This document shows positions 1-5,262 of a stretch of DNA of 33,350 nt, in pieces. Every line of letters begins with the position of its first letter. Position 1 is the first letter of the stretch. Source of the stretch: Treponema sp. (GTDB taxonomy: Bacteria; Spirochaetota; Spirochaetia; Treponematales; Breznakiellaceae); NCBI GenBank assembly GCA_031258505.1, contig JAIRMT010000038.1, positions 1 to 33,350 on the forward strand, written 5' to 3'. The position numbers and the translations under genes were made by a program. A model generated the notes under the pieces. That model searched no databases. It saw only the letters and a list, made by a program, of their open reading frames with translations, and had not been told where the DNA came from.

Positions 1-38
1 CCGTTGTTCCGCGCCCATTCGTTTAGGTCTTCTTCCAT
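1..38 (-). CDS. Start of an unidentified protein, truncated by the window edge
   Basis: An ATG at 38 on the minus strand is preceded by an AAGGGG ribosome-binding site at good spacing and opens MEEDLNEWARNNG before the window ends. It begins just downstream of a strong intrinsic terminator and a roughly 300-nt structured leader. It is therefore probably either controlled by that leader or driven separately. The 12 visible residues do not let me name a family, and it does not look like the N-terminus of an IscB or a reverse transcriptase. Confidence 0.5.
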   Translation of the reverse strand, partial: MEEDLNEWARNN

Positions 39-54
39 TTGTTCTTCCCCTTAC

Positions 55-100
55 AAAAAAGCCGACCGACAAGCTGGGGGATGGCGCTCGCCGGTCGGCT
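55..100 (-). terminator. Rho-independent terminator, minus strand
   Basis: A 9-bp stem pairs AGCCGACCG (60-68) with CGGTCGGCT (92-100). On the minus strand it is followed by a run of six T (60-55). It ends the untranslated transcript starting near 358 and lies about 12 nt before the ribosome-binding site of the gene at 38. Confidence 0.8.
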
Positions 101-358
101 GGAATCCGCGACGTATACCAGCATCCCCTCCGGGATACGTCGTGTTGAGAGTGTCCACTCATACGAGCAGGTCTCTCATATATCTAGGCGGTTACCCGCC
201 GTTGATACCTATAGAACCCGCAGTGCGTGGCCGGGACGAATCACCGTATCCAACGCCGCTGCGGGTGATAAGCCCCGTGGCGCTGGAAGTCGCCTTGGGG
301 CAGCTGGTGCTAAACCGGCTATGAGGTCTTCCAGGCCCTCATAGCCGCTCTTTACTCT
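55..358 (-). ncRNA. Candidate structured RNA or attenuating leader, about 300 nt
   Basis: The minus-strand promoter at 365-393 and terminator at 55-100 bound about 300 nt without a convincing gene. Seen in the sequence are consecutive hairpins: 316-326 with 337-347; 273-282 with 291-300 (CCCC/GGCG pairing with CGCC/GGGG); 240-245 with 264-269; 187-191 with 196-200 closed by a GTAA loop as read on the minus strand; and 109-116 with 135-142. This density of perfect stems suggests a folded RNA. I could not match it to tmRNA, RNase P, 6S, SRP, a known riboswitch or a HEARO-type RNA from memory. It could be a free small RNA or a leader that controls the gene starting at 38. The function is unknown. 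Confidence 0.5.
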
Positions 359-364
359 ACTTAT

Positions 365-393
365 ATTGTCGGATATTTCAAACAATATGTCAA
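365..393 (-). promoter_or_regulatory. Sigma-70-type promoter for the minus-strand RNA
   Basis: On the minus strand TTGACA (393-388) and GACAAT (370-365) are separated by 17 bp. The -35 is perfect and the -10 matches four of six bases. Predicted start is near 358. Confidence 0.6.
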
Positions 394-418
394 GTAAAAA
401 GTTTGAATTTTCCGACAA
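366..418. promoter_or_regulatory. Operator-like inverted repeat between divergent units
   Basis: An 18-bp arm TTGTCGGATATTTCAAAC (366-383) faces its reverse complement at 401-418 with 16 of 18 matches and a 17-bp spacer. The left arm covers the -10 and spacer of the minus-strand promoter. The right arm lies just upstream of the HTH gene. This fits control by the divergently encoded HTH protein, which is inference. Confidence 0.55.
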
Positions 419-457
419 AATTTAATAATTTTTTGATATGATCCGATAACTAAGGAG

Positions 458-661
458 ATGGAAGGATTGACCCTAACTGAAATGTCTAAAATCTTAGACC
501 TCCCCCCCAAAACAGTTGAAAGACGTATCCAGCGGGCTGGATTCAAGCCGATAACACGGGAGGCTATGTACGCCCCTGAAGTCCTAGAAGCCATCCGCAA
601 CGTGCCGGGAAAGGGGAGGCCGCCTAAGAAGTCGAAGGCGCCTGAAAAACCGGATGTCTGA
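458..661 (+). CDS. Small helix-turn-helix DNA-binding protein
   Basis: A 67-aa protein. Residues 5-30 (LTEMSKILDLPPKTVERRIQ) read as a MerR/excisionase-like helix-turn-helix in which a short linker precedes the recognition helix. The tail is basic (KGRPPKKSK). It probably regulates the divergent structured RNA through the inverted repeat at 366-418. A TATGAT -10 element is at 437-442. The AAGGAG site at 452-457 touches the ATG at 458, so the in-frame TTG at 467, nine bases downstream, may be the true start. The stop overlaps the next gene by 8 nt, implying translational coupling. No exact family name can be given. Confidence 0.6.
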   Translation: MEGLTLTEMSKILDLPPKTVERRIQRAGFKPITREAMYAPEVLEAIRNVPGKGRPPKKSKAPEKPDV

Positions 662-899
662 CAAATTGCCTGTTGAACTAAATCCACATATGCCTTATAA
701 TCTTTATATGAACGATTTTTTAAGAGGAATGACCTCAGTCGGGCAGCTTTTTCCTGTTCCGACCCCTTATTTAAGCTATCCGTCTCAAAGTTCCGCATGG
801 CAAGGGGTGGCGAATTCGTTTTACCAGACAGGGAACAACCTTCGGGACGCAATAAAAGAGTTTTCTGATGCCCAGCGGAAAAGCAAGCAAACGCCTTAG
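654..899 (+). CDS. Hypothetical small protein
   Basis: An 81-aa protein starting inside the end of the HTH gene (8-nt overlap), so the two are probably co-translated. It is rich in aromatic residues and Ser/Gln (VPTPYLSYPSQSSAWQGVANSFYQ) with a charged C-terminus. I see no membrane segment, signal peptide or known motif. The tight packing with the genes on each side is the main reason to believe it is real. It belongs to the same plus-strand mini-operon as the DUF2335 membrane protein. Function unknown. Confidence 0.5.
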   Translation: MSDKLPVELNPHMPYNLYMNDFLRGMTSVGQLFPVPTPYLSYPSQSSAWQGVANSFYQTGNNLRDAIKEFSDAQRKSKQTP

Positions 900-909
900 A
901 AGAGAACTC

Positions 910-1296
910 ATGACAAACCAGCCCCCGGCAACACAGCATCCCCAGCAAGTAGTCCAAGCTGTCCAGACCAGCGAACTTTATTCGGGGCCTCTGCCAGACC
1001 CGGAAACGCTGGAAAGGTACAAAAACGCCGATCCTTCCTTTCCCGAACGGATTATGCGTATGGCAGAAGCTCACAACGCTGCCGATATAAAGACCAAAAA
1101 CAGAATCTCGCTTTCCAACTTGATCATTCCGGTCATTGGACAGGTGTTTACGCTCATTCTTGGTGGAGGTGGTATTATGGCGTGTGTGTATCTTGCCAAA
1201 GCCGGTTTTACCGGTGGTGCTATAGCCGCCATTGTAAGCAGTTTTTCTCCAATGGTTATAAACGCCTTCAAAGGACTTCGGGAAGGGAAAAGGTAA
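910..1296 (+). CDS. DUF2335-like membrane protein
   Basis: A 128-aa protein. The segment YSGPLPDPETLERYKNADP followed by PERIMRMAEAHN is the hallmark N-terminal part of DUF2335 proteins. Two hydrophobic helices follow (about residues 67-88 and 94-115) with a basic tail. This layout is typical of the family, which occurs in bacteria and mobile elements and has no established function. A start at 868 is possible, but ATG 910 has a purine-rich site (AGAAGAGA) in front and leaves only a 10-bp gap after the previous stop. It is the last gene of the 458-1296 unit, and a bidirectional terminator follows at 1499-1566. Confidence 0.7.
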   Translation: MTNQPPATQHPQQVVQAVQTSELYSGPLPDPETLERYKNADPSFPERIMRMAEAHNAADIKTKNRISLSNLIIPVIGQVFTLILGGGGIMACVYLAKAGFTGGAIAAIVSSFSPMVINAFKGLREGKR

Positions 1297-1349
1297 TTTT
1301 TCCTTCCGCAACGTCCTCGGCAAAGGCGGCACCCAAGCTCAAGCCCGCC

Positions 1350-1399
1350 CCATGAAGCCCGCGCCCTGTGCCGCCGCTCGAAACAGGCTGGCAGAGGGT
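1350..1399. repeat. 50-bp direct repeat, copy 1
   Basis: The segment from CCATGAAGCCCGCGCC to GGCTGGCAGAGGGT recurs at 2120-2169 with a single mismatch (T to A at the 29th base). It holds a small hairpin, CCTGT with ACAGG. The surrounding 1297-1498 contains no convincing gene. Confidence 0.85.
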
Positions 1400-1498
1400 T
1401 GAGCTTGCCTTTCTGACAAGCTCTTGAGTTGACGGACTATATCGTTTGTCGCTCAAAACTCTGGGCAAAAGACGGTTTGTAGCCGCTTTGCCAACACA

Positions 1499-1566
1499 AA
1501 AAGGGATTTGCCTCCAGTCTCGCGGCTGTGCAGGAGTGCCGGCTCCTGCTGAAGCAAATCCCTTTT
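1499..1566. terminator. Bidirectional terminator hairpin
   Basis: Perfect 13-bp arms AAAAGGGATTTGC (1499-1511) and GCAAATCCCTTTT (1554-1566) enclose a second hairpin, CAGGAG (1531-1536) with CTCCTG (1543-1548). T-runs flank it on both strands. It sits between the convergent genes ending at 1296 and 1615. Confidence 0.75.
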
Positions 1567-1614
1567 CTACCCTGCCGGCACAAGGTTAATCACCATTTCT
1601 AAAAATCAGCCCAA

Positions 1615-1782
1615 CTAAGGCTTTTTACTGTCGCCCGCATTGGTCGGCGACCTCACGATCTCAAGATCCAAGCCCCCCTCGTATTTTTCGCTGGGCTTGT
1701 GCTCAAAAATCACGTACCCAAGTTCAGCCAGAGCCTCAATGATCCGTTTCAAGTCGTCCATGCTCTTCATCCATCTGCTCAT
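1615..1782 (-). CDS. Hypothetical 55-aa protein
   Basis: The reading frame extends up to 1818, but a good promoter occupies 1790-1818, so translation should start at or below 1782. ATG 1782 would be nearly leaderless. ATG 1761 is preceded by GGATGAAGAG and is the main alternative. The protein has a helix-rich start (MDDLKRIIEALAELG) followed by a beta-like segment (YVIFEHK...LDLEIV). No known motif is recognised. It is divergent from the ribbon-helix-helix gene, and the palindrome in the shared intergenic region suggests it is a target of that regulator. Confidence 0.45.
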   Translation of the reverse strand: MSRWMKSMDDLKRIIEALAELGYVIFEHKPSEKYEGGLDLEIVRSPTNAGDSKKP

Positions 1783-1789
1783 GTGATTT

Positions 1790-1818
1790 ATTGTATCACA
1801 TACAATCTTTTTGGTCAA
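1790..1818 (-). promoter_or_regulatory. Promoter overlapped by a perfect palindrome
   Basis: Minus strand TTGACC (1818-1813), 17-bp spacer, TACAAT (1795-1790). The palindrome ATTGTAT-CAC-ATACAAT (1790-1806) covers the -10 and part of the spacer, so a bound repressor would block it. The RHH protein encoded at 1869 is the natural candidate. Confidence 0.65.
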
Positions 1819-1833
1819 GCACTTTCAATCACA

Positions 1834-1862
1834 TTCAACCTTTTTTTGCTTCTGCCGATAAT
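1834..1862 (+). promoter_or_regulatory. Promoter giving a probably leaderless mRNA
   Basis: GATAAT at 1857-1862 has a weak -35 TTCAAC 17 bp upstream. The predicted start falls at the ATG (1869), which has no ribosome-binding site. Confidence 0.45.
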
Positions 1863-1868
1863 ATTTTT

Positions 1869-2036
1869 ATGGGTAAAGAACAGATCAGCATCAGGCTTAT
1901 GCCTGAAACTCTTAAAAAAGTTGACGAGATTGCCGTCAGCGAAACGCGGACCAGGAACAACATGATCGAGGTCCTCATCGCCGAAGCCATTGCCATTCGG
2001 GAGAGCTCTAAAAAACCACCCCAACCAGCCCCATAA
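1869..2036 (+). CDS. Ribbon-helix-helix (CopG/Arc-type) regulator
   Basis: A 55-aa protein with the RHH pattern: a beta strand QISIRLMPE, helix TLKKVDEIAVSE, a turn with TRTRNN, and helix MIEVLIAEAIA. Proteins of this fold bind DNA as dimers and repress nearby promoters. Candidate operators are the ATTGTAT palindrome at 1790-1806. The tail (residues 46-55) is proline-rich and likely disordered. There is no Shine-Dalgarno sequence, and a -10 element lies 7 bp before the ATG, so translation is probably leaderless. It could be an antitoxin-type RHH, but no partner toxin is evident. Confidence 0.7.
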   Translation: MGKEQISIRLMPETLKKVDEIAVSETRTRNNMIEVLIAEAIAIRESSKKPPQPAP

Positions 2037-2056
2037 GTAAGGCAGGAGGTAAAACC

Positions 2057-2104
2057 GTGTCAAAAGACAAGCCGTACAAGGTGGTCTCATTTGAGACCTT
2101 GTGA
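2057..2104 (+). CDS. 15-residue ORF with a strong ribosome-binding site, possible gene remnant
   Basis: AGGAGGT at 2043-2049 is followed, 7 nt later, by a GTG opening MSKDKPYKVVSFETL and a stop. It starts 20 bp after the RHH gene. The last codons overlap a perfect palindrome, GGTCTCA-TT-TGAGACC (2083-2098), and the second 50-bp repeat begins 15 bp further on. It reads like the N-terminus of a longer gene cut at the repeat, but a regulatory leader peptide is also possible. Confidence 0.35.
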   Translation: MSKDKPYKVVSFETL

Positions 2105-2119
2105 TTCCAAAAGCCTTCT

Positions 2120-2169
2120 CCATGAAGCCCGCGCCCTGTGCCGCCGCACGAAACAGGCTGGCAGAGGGT
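2120..2169. repeat. 50-bp direct repeat, copy 2
   Basis: Matches 1350-1399 with 49 of 50 identical bases. The two copies enclose the RHH gene and its divergent neighbour, a 770-bp unit that could be a cassette or duplication product. Confidence 0.85.
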
Positions 2170-2180
2170 GGGCGGGCGAT

Positions 2181-2218
2181 AAAAAAGCCCTAAGAACGGT
2201 TACGGGCGTTCAAAGGGC
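2181..2218 (-). terminator. Rho-independent terminator, minus strand
   Basis: GCCCT-tt-GAACG and CGTTC-tt-AGGGC, as read on the minus strand (2218-2187), pair and are followed by six T (2186-2181). It closes the short transcript from the promoter at 2379-2407. Confidence 0.8.
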
Positions 2219-2353
2219 AAGAGAGCCAACATCGGCGATACGCGCCGTAACTCGCGTACCGGTTCCCGCCGCCGCGCAAGTCCGCCAAGACACACGGCGT
2301 GGGGTAGTACCCTGTACCCGCTGGGAGGTTTCTGGATCGGCGGGTGAGAGTAC

Positions 2354-2369
2354 GTACGATTTCTCGTAC
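2354..2369. promoter_or_regulatory. Repressor operator 1
   Basis: Perfect palindrome GTACGA-TTTC-TCGTAC. It lies within the first 20 nt of the minus-strand transcript and shares its half-site with operator 2. Confidence 0.65.
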
Positions 2370-2378
2370 ACTGCCCTT

Positions 2379-2407
2379 ATAGTAATACTATATTTCGGAT
2401 TCGTCAA
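2379..2407 (-). promoter_or_regulatory. Promoter of the minus-strand unit facing the repressor
   Basis: TTGACG (2407-2402), 17-bp spacer, TACTAT (2384-2379). It lies between the two operators. Confidence 0.65.
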
Positions 2408-2415
2408 CAGAATTC

Positions 2416-2431
2416 GTACGAGATTTCGTAA
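2416..2431. promoter_or_regulatory. Repressor operator 2
   Basis: Near-perfect palindrome GTACGA-GATT-TCGTAA. It abuts the minus-strand -35 and precedes the repressor start by 24 bp, so one protein could control both directions. Confidence 0.6.
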
Positions 2432-2454
2432 TTTTTTTTGACGATAAGATATAG

Positions 2455-2805
2455 ATGAACATCAATGGACATGATATAGTTAAACGTATTGATAATCGCT
2501 TAGTGGCTTTAGGTTTTGGGCGGAAAGTGCTTGCGATTGATTTGGGTATACCCAAGACAACCATATCATCGTGGAGTATCAAGAGCATTGTTCCAAGGGC
2601 AGATGATCTATACCGTGTAGCGCAATTTTTGAAGGTCCCTGTTGTATGGCTACTTACTGGCGAGGATGAGACTGGTCTTACCCCGGAGGAGCGCGAGCTT
2701 GTGGACTGCTACAGGCGGCTTGATGACCGGGATAGGGCGGAGGTGGTAGGCATCATAGCGCTCAAGCTGGAGCGCTACGGGCAGGGGGGAAAAGCTCTGG
2801 CGTGA
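2455..2805 (+). CDS. CI-like XRE-family repressor
   Basis: A 116-aa protein. Residues 5-65 form a Cro/CI-type five-helix HTH (IVKRIDNRLVALGFGRKVLAIDLGIPKTTISSWSIKSIVPRADDLYRVAQFLKVPVVWLLTGE), ending with the VxWLLTGE motif of phage repressors. The C-terminus (TPEERELVDCYRRLDDRDRAEVVGIIALKLE) is the short helical dimerisation tail common in prophage-type regulators. No LexA-like peptidase is present. It likely binds the GTACGA-N4-TCGTAC sites at 2354-2369 and 2416-2431. There is no clear ribosome-binding site, and TAAGAT at 2445-2450 would give a leaderless mRNA. Its stop overlaps the next small ORF by GTGA. Confidence 0.85.
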   Translation: MNINGHDIVKRIDNRLVALGFGRKVLAIDLGIPKTTISSWSIKSIVPRADDLYRVAQFLKVPVVWLLTGEDETGLTPEERELVDCYRRLDDRDRAEVVGIIALKLERYGQGGKALA

Positions 2806-2903
2806 AGGCCGAGAGCGATAACATAGTAACGTTTGACCCCAGGCAATCAGGCCGTTGGCGCTGGCCGTGGGGCTGCGAAGTGATACCGTTTAGGAGGGAT
2901 TGA
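2802..2903 (+). CDS. 33-aa ORF coupled between repressor and nuclease genes
   Basis: GTG at 2802 overlaps the repressor stop in the sequence GTGA, a usual coupling signal. The frame ends at 2903, two bases before the nuclease ATG. The product begins MKAESDNIVTFDPRQ and continues SGRWRWPWGCEVIPFRRD, with a Trp/Arg-rich middle. The exact fit between neighbours argues for translation. The function is unknown, and its main role could be to couple translation of the downstream gene. Confidence 0.4.
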   Translation: MKAESDNIVTFDPRQSGRWRWPWGCEVIPFRRD

Positions 2904-2905
2904 GT

Positions 2906-3733
2906 ATGATGGCTATGCCTGCAAAGTTTGTAAAGCGTGTTCAGGATTCGCTTAAAAAGTACCAGGGCGTTATTACGCAGATCAAGAAGAAGGATGCAAA
3001 CGAGTCAGATACCGTAACGGTTATTACTGATATTTTGCAAGATGTTTTCGGGTATGACAAATACTCTGAAATCACCTCCGAGTACGCTATTCGCGGTACG
3101 TATTGCGACCTTGCGATAGTTGACCAAAACAAGAAGATACGTTTCCTGATTGAGGTTAAGGCCGTTTCGGTTTCACTTAGCGACAATCATATTAAGCAGG
3201 CGATAGACTATGGCTCAAACGCGGGTGTTAATTGGGTCATACTCACCAACTCAGAGCGCTGGCTTGTATATAAGATTCGGTTTGGCCAGCCGATTGACAA
3301 AGAGCTTATCGCAGAATTTAATCTGCTTACAGTCAATCCTAAGTCAGAGAAAGACATTGAACCGCTTTTCATTATAAGCAAGGATGGGCAGGATAGGTCT
3401 GTCATAGATGAATTTTATGTCAACATTCAGGTTAAGAACAAATTTATCGTGGGAGCGATTCTGAATAGCGAAGAAGTCCATTCTCTTATTCGTCGCAACC
3501 TGAGAAAACTCTACAGCGATGTACAAATCTCTGTTGAAGAGATAGCTGACATCATGGCAAACGATATTATCAAGCGTGAGATAATTGACAGCGAAGAATC
3601 GAAGAAGGCGAAGAAGGACATTGAAAAAATGTACAAGAAGCTGGAACGTAAAAAAGAGAAGCTAAAGTCAGAGGAAGGGGCTAAACACGCTAAGTCAGAC
3701 GGTAAACCTGACGAGCAAGGGGAGAGTCAGTGA
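2906..3733 (+). CDS. Stand-alone HsdR N-terminal-like PD-(D/E)XK nuclease domain protein
   Basis: A 275-aa protein. Residues about 35-125 match the type I restriction HsdR N-terminal nuclease domain: D68 in GTYCDLAIVD, E83-x-K85 in FLIEVKA, and the QxxxY motif Q98-Y102 (QAIDYG). These are the metal-binding and catalytic residues of RecB/HsdR-like nucleases. The helicase part of HsdR is absent. Residues 165-240 are an alpha/beta segment of unknown role, and the C-terminus is a Lys/Glu coiled coil. ATG 2906 is chosen because AGGAGGG (2892-2898) is 7 nt upstream; the upstream TTG at 2900 is too close. A role in defence or element maintenance is plausible but not shown. Confidence 0.75.
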   Translation: MMAMPAKFVKRVQDSLKKYQGVITQIKKKDANESDTVTVITDILQDVFGYDKYSEITSEYAIRGTYCDLAIVDQNKKIRFLIEVKAVSVSLSDNHIKQAIDYGSNAGVNWVILTNSERWLVYKIRFGQPIDKELIAEFNLLTVNPKSEKDIEPLFIISKDGQDRSVIDEFYVNIQVKNKFIVGAILNSEEVHSLIRRNLRKLYSDVQISVEEIADIMANDIIKREIIDSEESKKAKKDIEKMYKKLERKKEKLKSEEGAKHAKSDGKPDEQGESQ

Positions 3734-3859
3734 GCTGACTTGAGGCTTTGTGCAAACTCCGGTTGCTTAAGGTTGGGAGTGGCTGGTGAAGGAGTGGATA
3801 TAGATACGGCGGTGTCAAGAGTTGTATCCGATTGCCGATAAAAGAGGGGAGGTATAACA

Positions 3860-4045
3860 ATGGCATTAACATTTGGCGATGAAGACAAGCGCAAAGAGGC
3901 GATGGAAATGTTTATTAGGGCTTTACAGGCCGCTCCTGATTCCTTTATTAAAGCCCTCACTGGGAAAAGCTACGCTAAAGAACTGATAGACGGTGCGACC
4001 GAGTTCAAGGGATATCTTTTCCCGGAAGGGGAGAGAAAGAAATAA
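3860..4045 (+). CDS. Hypothetical 61-aa protein
   Basis: Starts after a good GGGGAGG site at 3846-3852. The sequence is MALTFGDEDKRKEAMEMFIRAL, then PDSFIKALTGKSYAKELIDGATEFKGYLFPEGERKK: charged, helical, without membrane segment or known motif. It overlaps the 3' end of the convergent integrase gene by 41 bp. It may be co-transcribed with the nuclease gene 126 bp upstream. Function unknown. Confidence 0.5.
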   Translation: MALTFGDEDKRKEAMEMFIRALQAAPDSFIKALTGKSYAKELIDGATEFKGYLFPEGERKK

Positions 4046-5087
4046 TTTCTATTTCGGGAAGGGCATTGACAGCATTCATTCGCAGTTTGTCTGTTACTTT
4101 GGCATATTTCGCAACACTCGAAATGCTGGTATGGCCGAGTAGTCTGGCTACGGTGTAAATATCCGCGCCATTCTCCAAGGCCATTGTCGCAAATGTACGC
4201 CGGGCCGTATGCCAGCCTATGGTCTTTTTGAGACCTGCTTTCTTTGCCCAGTCCTTGAGATAGTTATAACTCGTGCGCCGGTTGTGGCCGGATAAGTTAA
4301 AAACATTCTCATCCGTCGTATGGGATTTGCCATCAACAATAATGGCCTGTACTGTTTTGTTCAATGGAATACACACGGGATTTTTTGTTTTTTCCTGGCT
4401 CTTTATTATTTGCATCGGATTGGAGTCTATCTTCCCCCATGTGAGAGTTTCAAGGTCGGAGACGCGAAGGCCAGTATAACAGGCGAAAAGAAAAGCGCGG
4501 CGCACCTCCGCTCCATACGGCTCATCAATAACCGTTTTCGCGAGGGCTTTCACTTCATCTACATTCAAGAATAACATTTCAGGCTCTGGGGCTGATATTT
4601 TTTGCACGACATCAGCCGGATTTTTTAGAATCATTTCATTGGATACTGCCCGCTTTAACGCTGAGCGCAATATTCTGGCATAGAAGGCCGCGCTGCCTCG
4701 TGACAGGTTATCTTTTTTCAACAGAAAATTTTGAAAATCGTCTACCCATTTTGGAGTTACTTGAATTAGCTGGATACTGCTACTGTGAAATTCTTTTATA
4801 TATTTTATGCAGCAATTAACAGCATTGGGGTTTTTATAATTCTTGGAATATTTCTCCATGTAGCCAATTAAAGAGATTTTACCGGCAATCGGATCGTTAA
4901 TATTCCACGCGCCAGTGAGCAGTTGCGTCTCTCGTTTTGACCGGCATATCTCAGCGAGCCGCCGTATTTCTTTATCCTGCGTTTTGTCCTTTGTAAGTTC
5001 AAGATGCAGGGCTTCCCATGTCCGCTTGCCGCTCTGGTATATATCCAGATACAGCTTACTACGCTTTTCGCGAACCTTTACACTCAT
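4005..5087 (-). CDS. int: Tyrosine recombinase (phage-type integrase)
   Basis: A 360-aa enzyme that catalyses site-specific integration and excision. Its layout is an N-terminal arm-binding segment (1-60), a SAM-like core-binding domain (70-165) and a catalytic domain (170-335). The full catalytic set is visible: R208 (TGLR), K234, H293-x-x-R296 (HTARR), H319 (LLGH) and Y328 (VAKYAKV). It resembles Bacteroidetes-style integrases and lacks the extra helix expected of integron IntI. ATG 5087 is preferred over 5099 because GGAGG lies 5 nt before it. It is presumably the enzyme that placed the element at tRNA-Gly (6555-6600). Confidence 0.92.
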   Translation of the reverse strand: MSVKVREKRSKLYLDIYQSGKRTWEALHLELTKDKTQDKEIRRLAEICRSKRETQLLTGAWNINDPIAGKISLIGYMEKYSKNYKNPNAVNCCIKYIKEFHSSSIQLIQVTPKWVDDFQNFLLKKDNLSRGSAAFYARILRSALKRAVSNEMILKNPADVVQKISAPEPEMLFLNVDEVKALAKTVIDEPYGAEVRRAFLFACYTGLRVSDLETLTWGKIDSNPMQIIKSQEKTKNPVCIPLNKTVQAIIVDGKSHTTDENVFNLSGHNRRTSYNYLKDWAKKAGLKKTIGWHTARRTFATMALENGADIYTVARLLGHTSISSVAKYAKVTDKLRMNAVNALPEIEIISFSPLPGKDIP

Positions 5088-5121
5088 ATAAACCTCCATT
5101 GTCTACAATACGTCTACGTAA

Positions 5122-5150
5122 AGTGTAAGATAAAAGAAAAGTATTGTCAA
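5122..5150 (-). promoter_or_regulatory. Integrase promoter
   Basis: Minus strand TTGACA (5150-5145), 17-bp spacer, TACACT (5127-5122). Two GTCTAC copies follow (5101-5106 and 5112-5117), a possible control site. Confidence 0.7.
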
Positions 5151-5262
5151 GTTCTATTACAAATGAGACAATGCCAACGGCTTACAACTTGTTATATAGC
5201 AAAGAATTAGAAACAAATGGAAAAGGAAAGTCAAAAATGGTTGATAATGAGACATTTAACTT

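Larger units (their letters stand above)
2181..2372 (-). ncRNA. Candidate 190-nt structured RNA divergent from the repressor
   Basis: A strong promoter and terminator on the minus strand bound about 190 nt. Possible stems include ACCCGC with GCGGGT (about 2346-2317) and GGGTACTACCC close by. A 52-aa frame opening with GTG near the predicted 5' end (MYEKSYVLSPADPETSQ) fills most of it, so a small protein is an alternative. I favour an RNA because no good start signal is present and the frame is Arg/Thr-rich without motifs. The arrangement resembles the RNA at 55-358. Confidence 0.45.

Noticed and set aside
150..200. B12-box-like GAGAGACCTGC on the minus strand, suggesting a cobalamin riboswitch
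   Set aside because: The other conserved cobalamin elements in the correct order are missing, and the match is only about 9 of 11 bases.
1..358. HEARO/omega-RNA in front of an IscB-type gene
   Set aside because: The following protein starts MEEDLNEWARNNG, unlike IscB or IsrB N-termini. An intrinsic terminator also lies between.
361..1332. 323-aa minus-strand frame over the HTH, hypothetical and DUF2335 genes
   Set aside because: It is antisense to three packed plus-strand genes with coupled starts and shows no family pattern.
4005..5087. Integron integrase IntI because an attC-like site is adjacent
   Set aside because: The protein has a Bacteroidetes-type N-terminus and lacks the extra helix between catalytic boxes that defines IntI.
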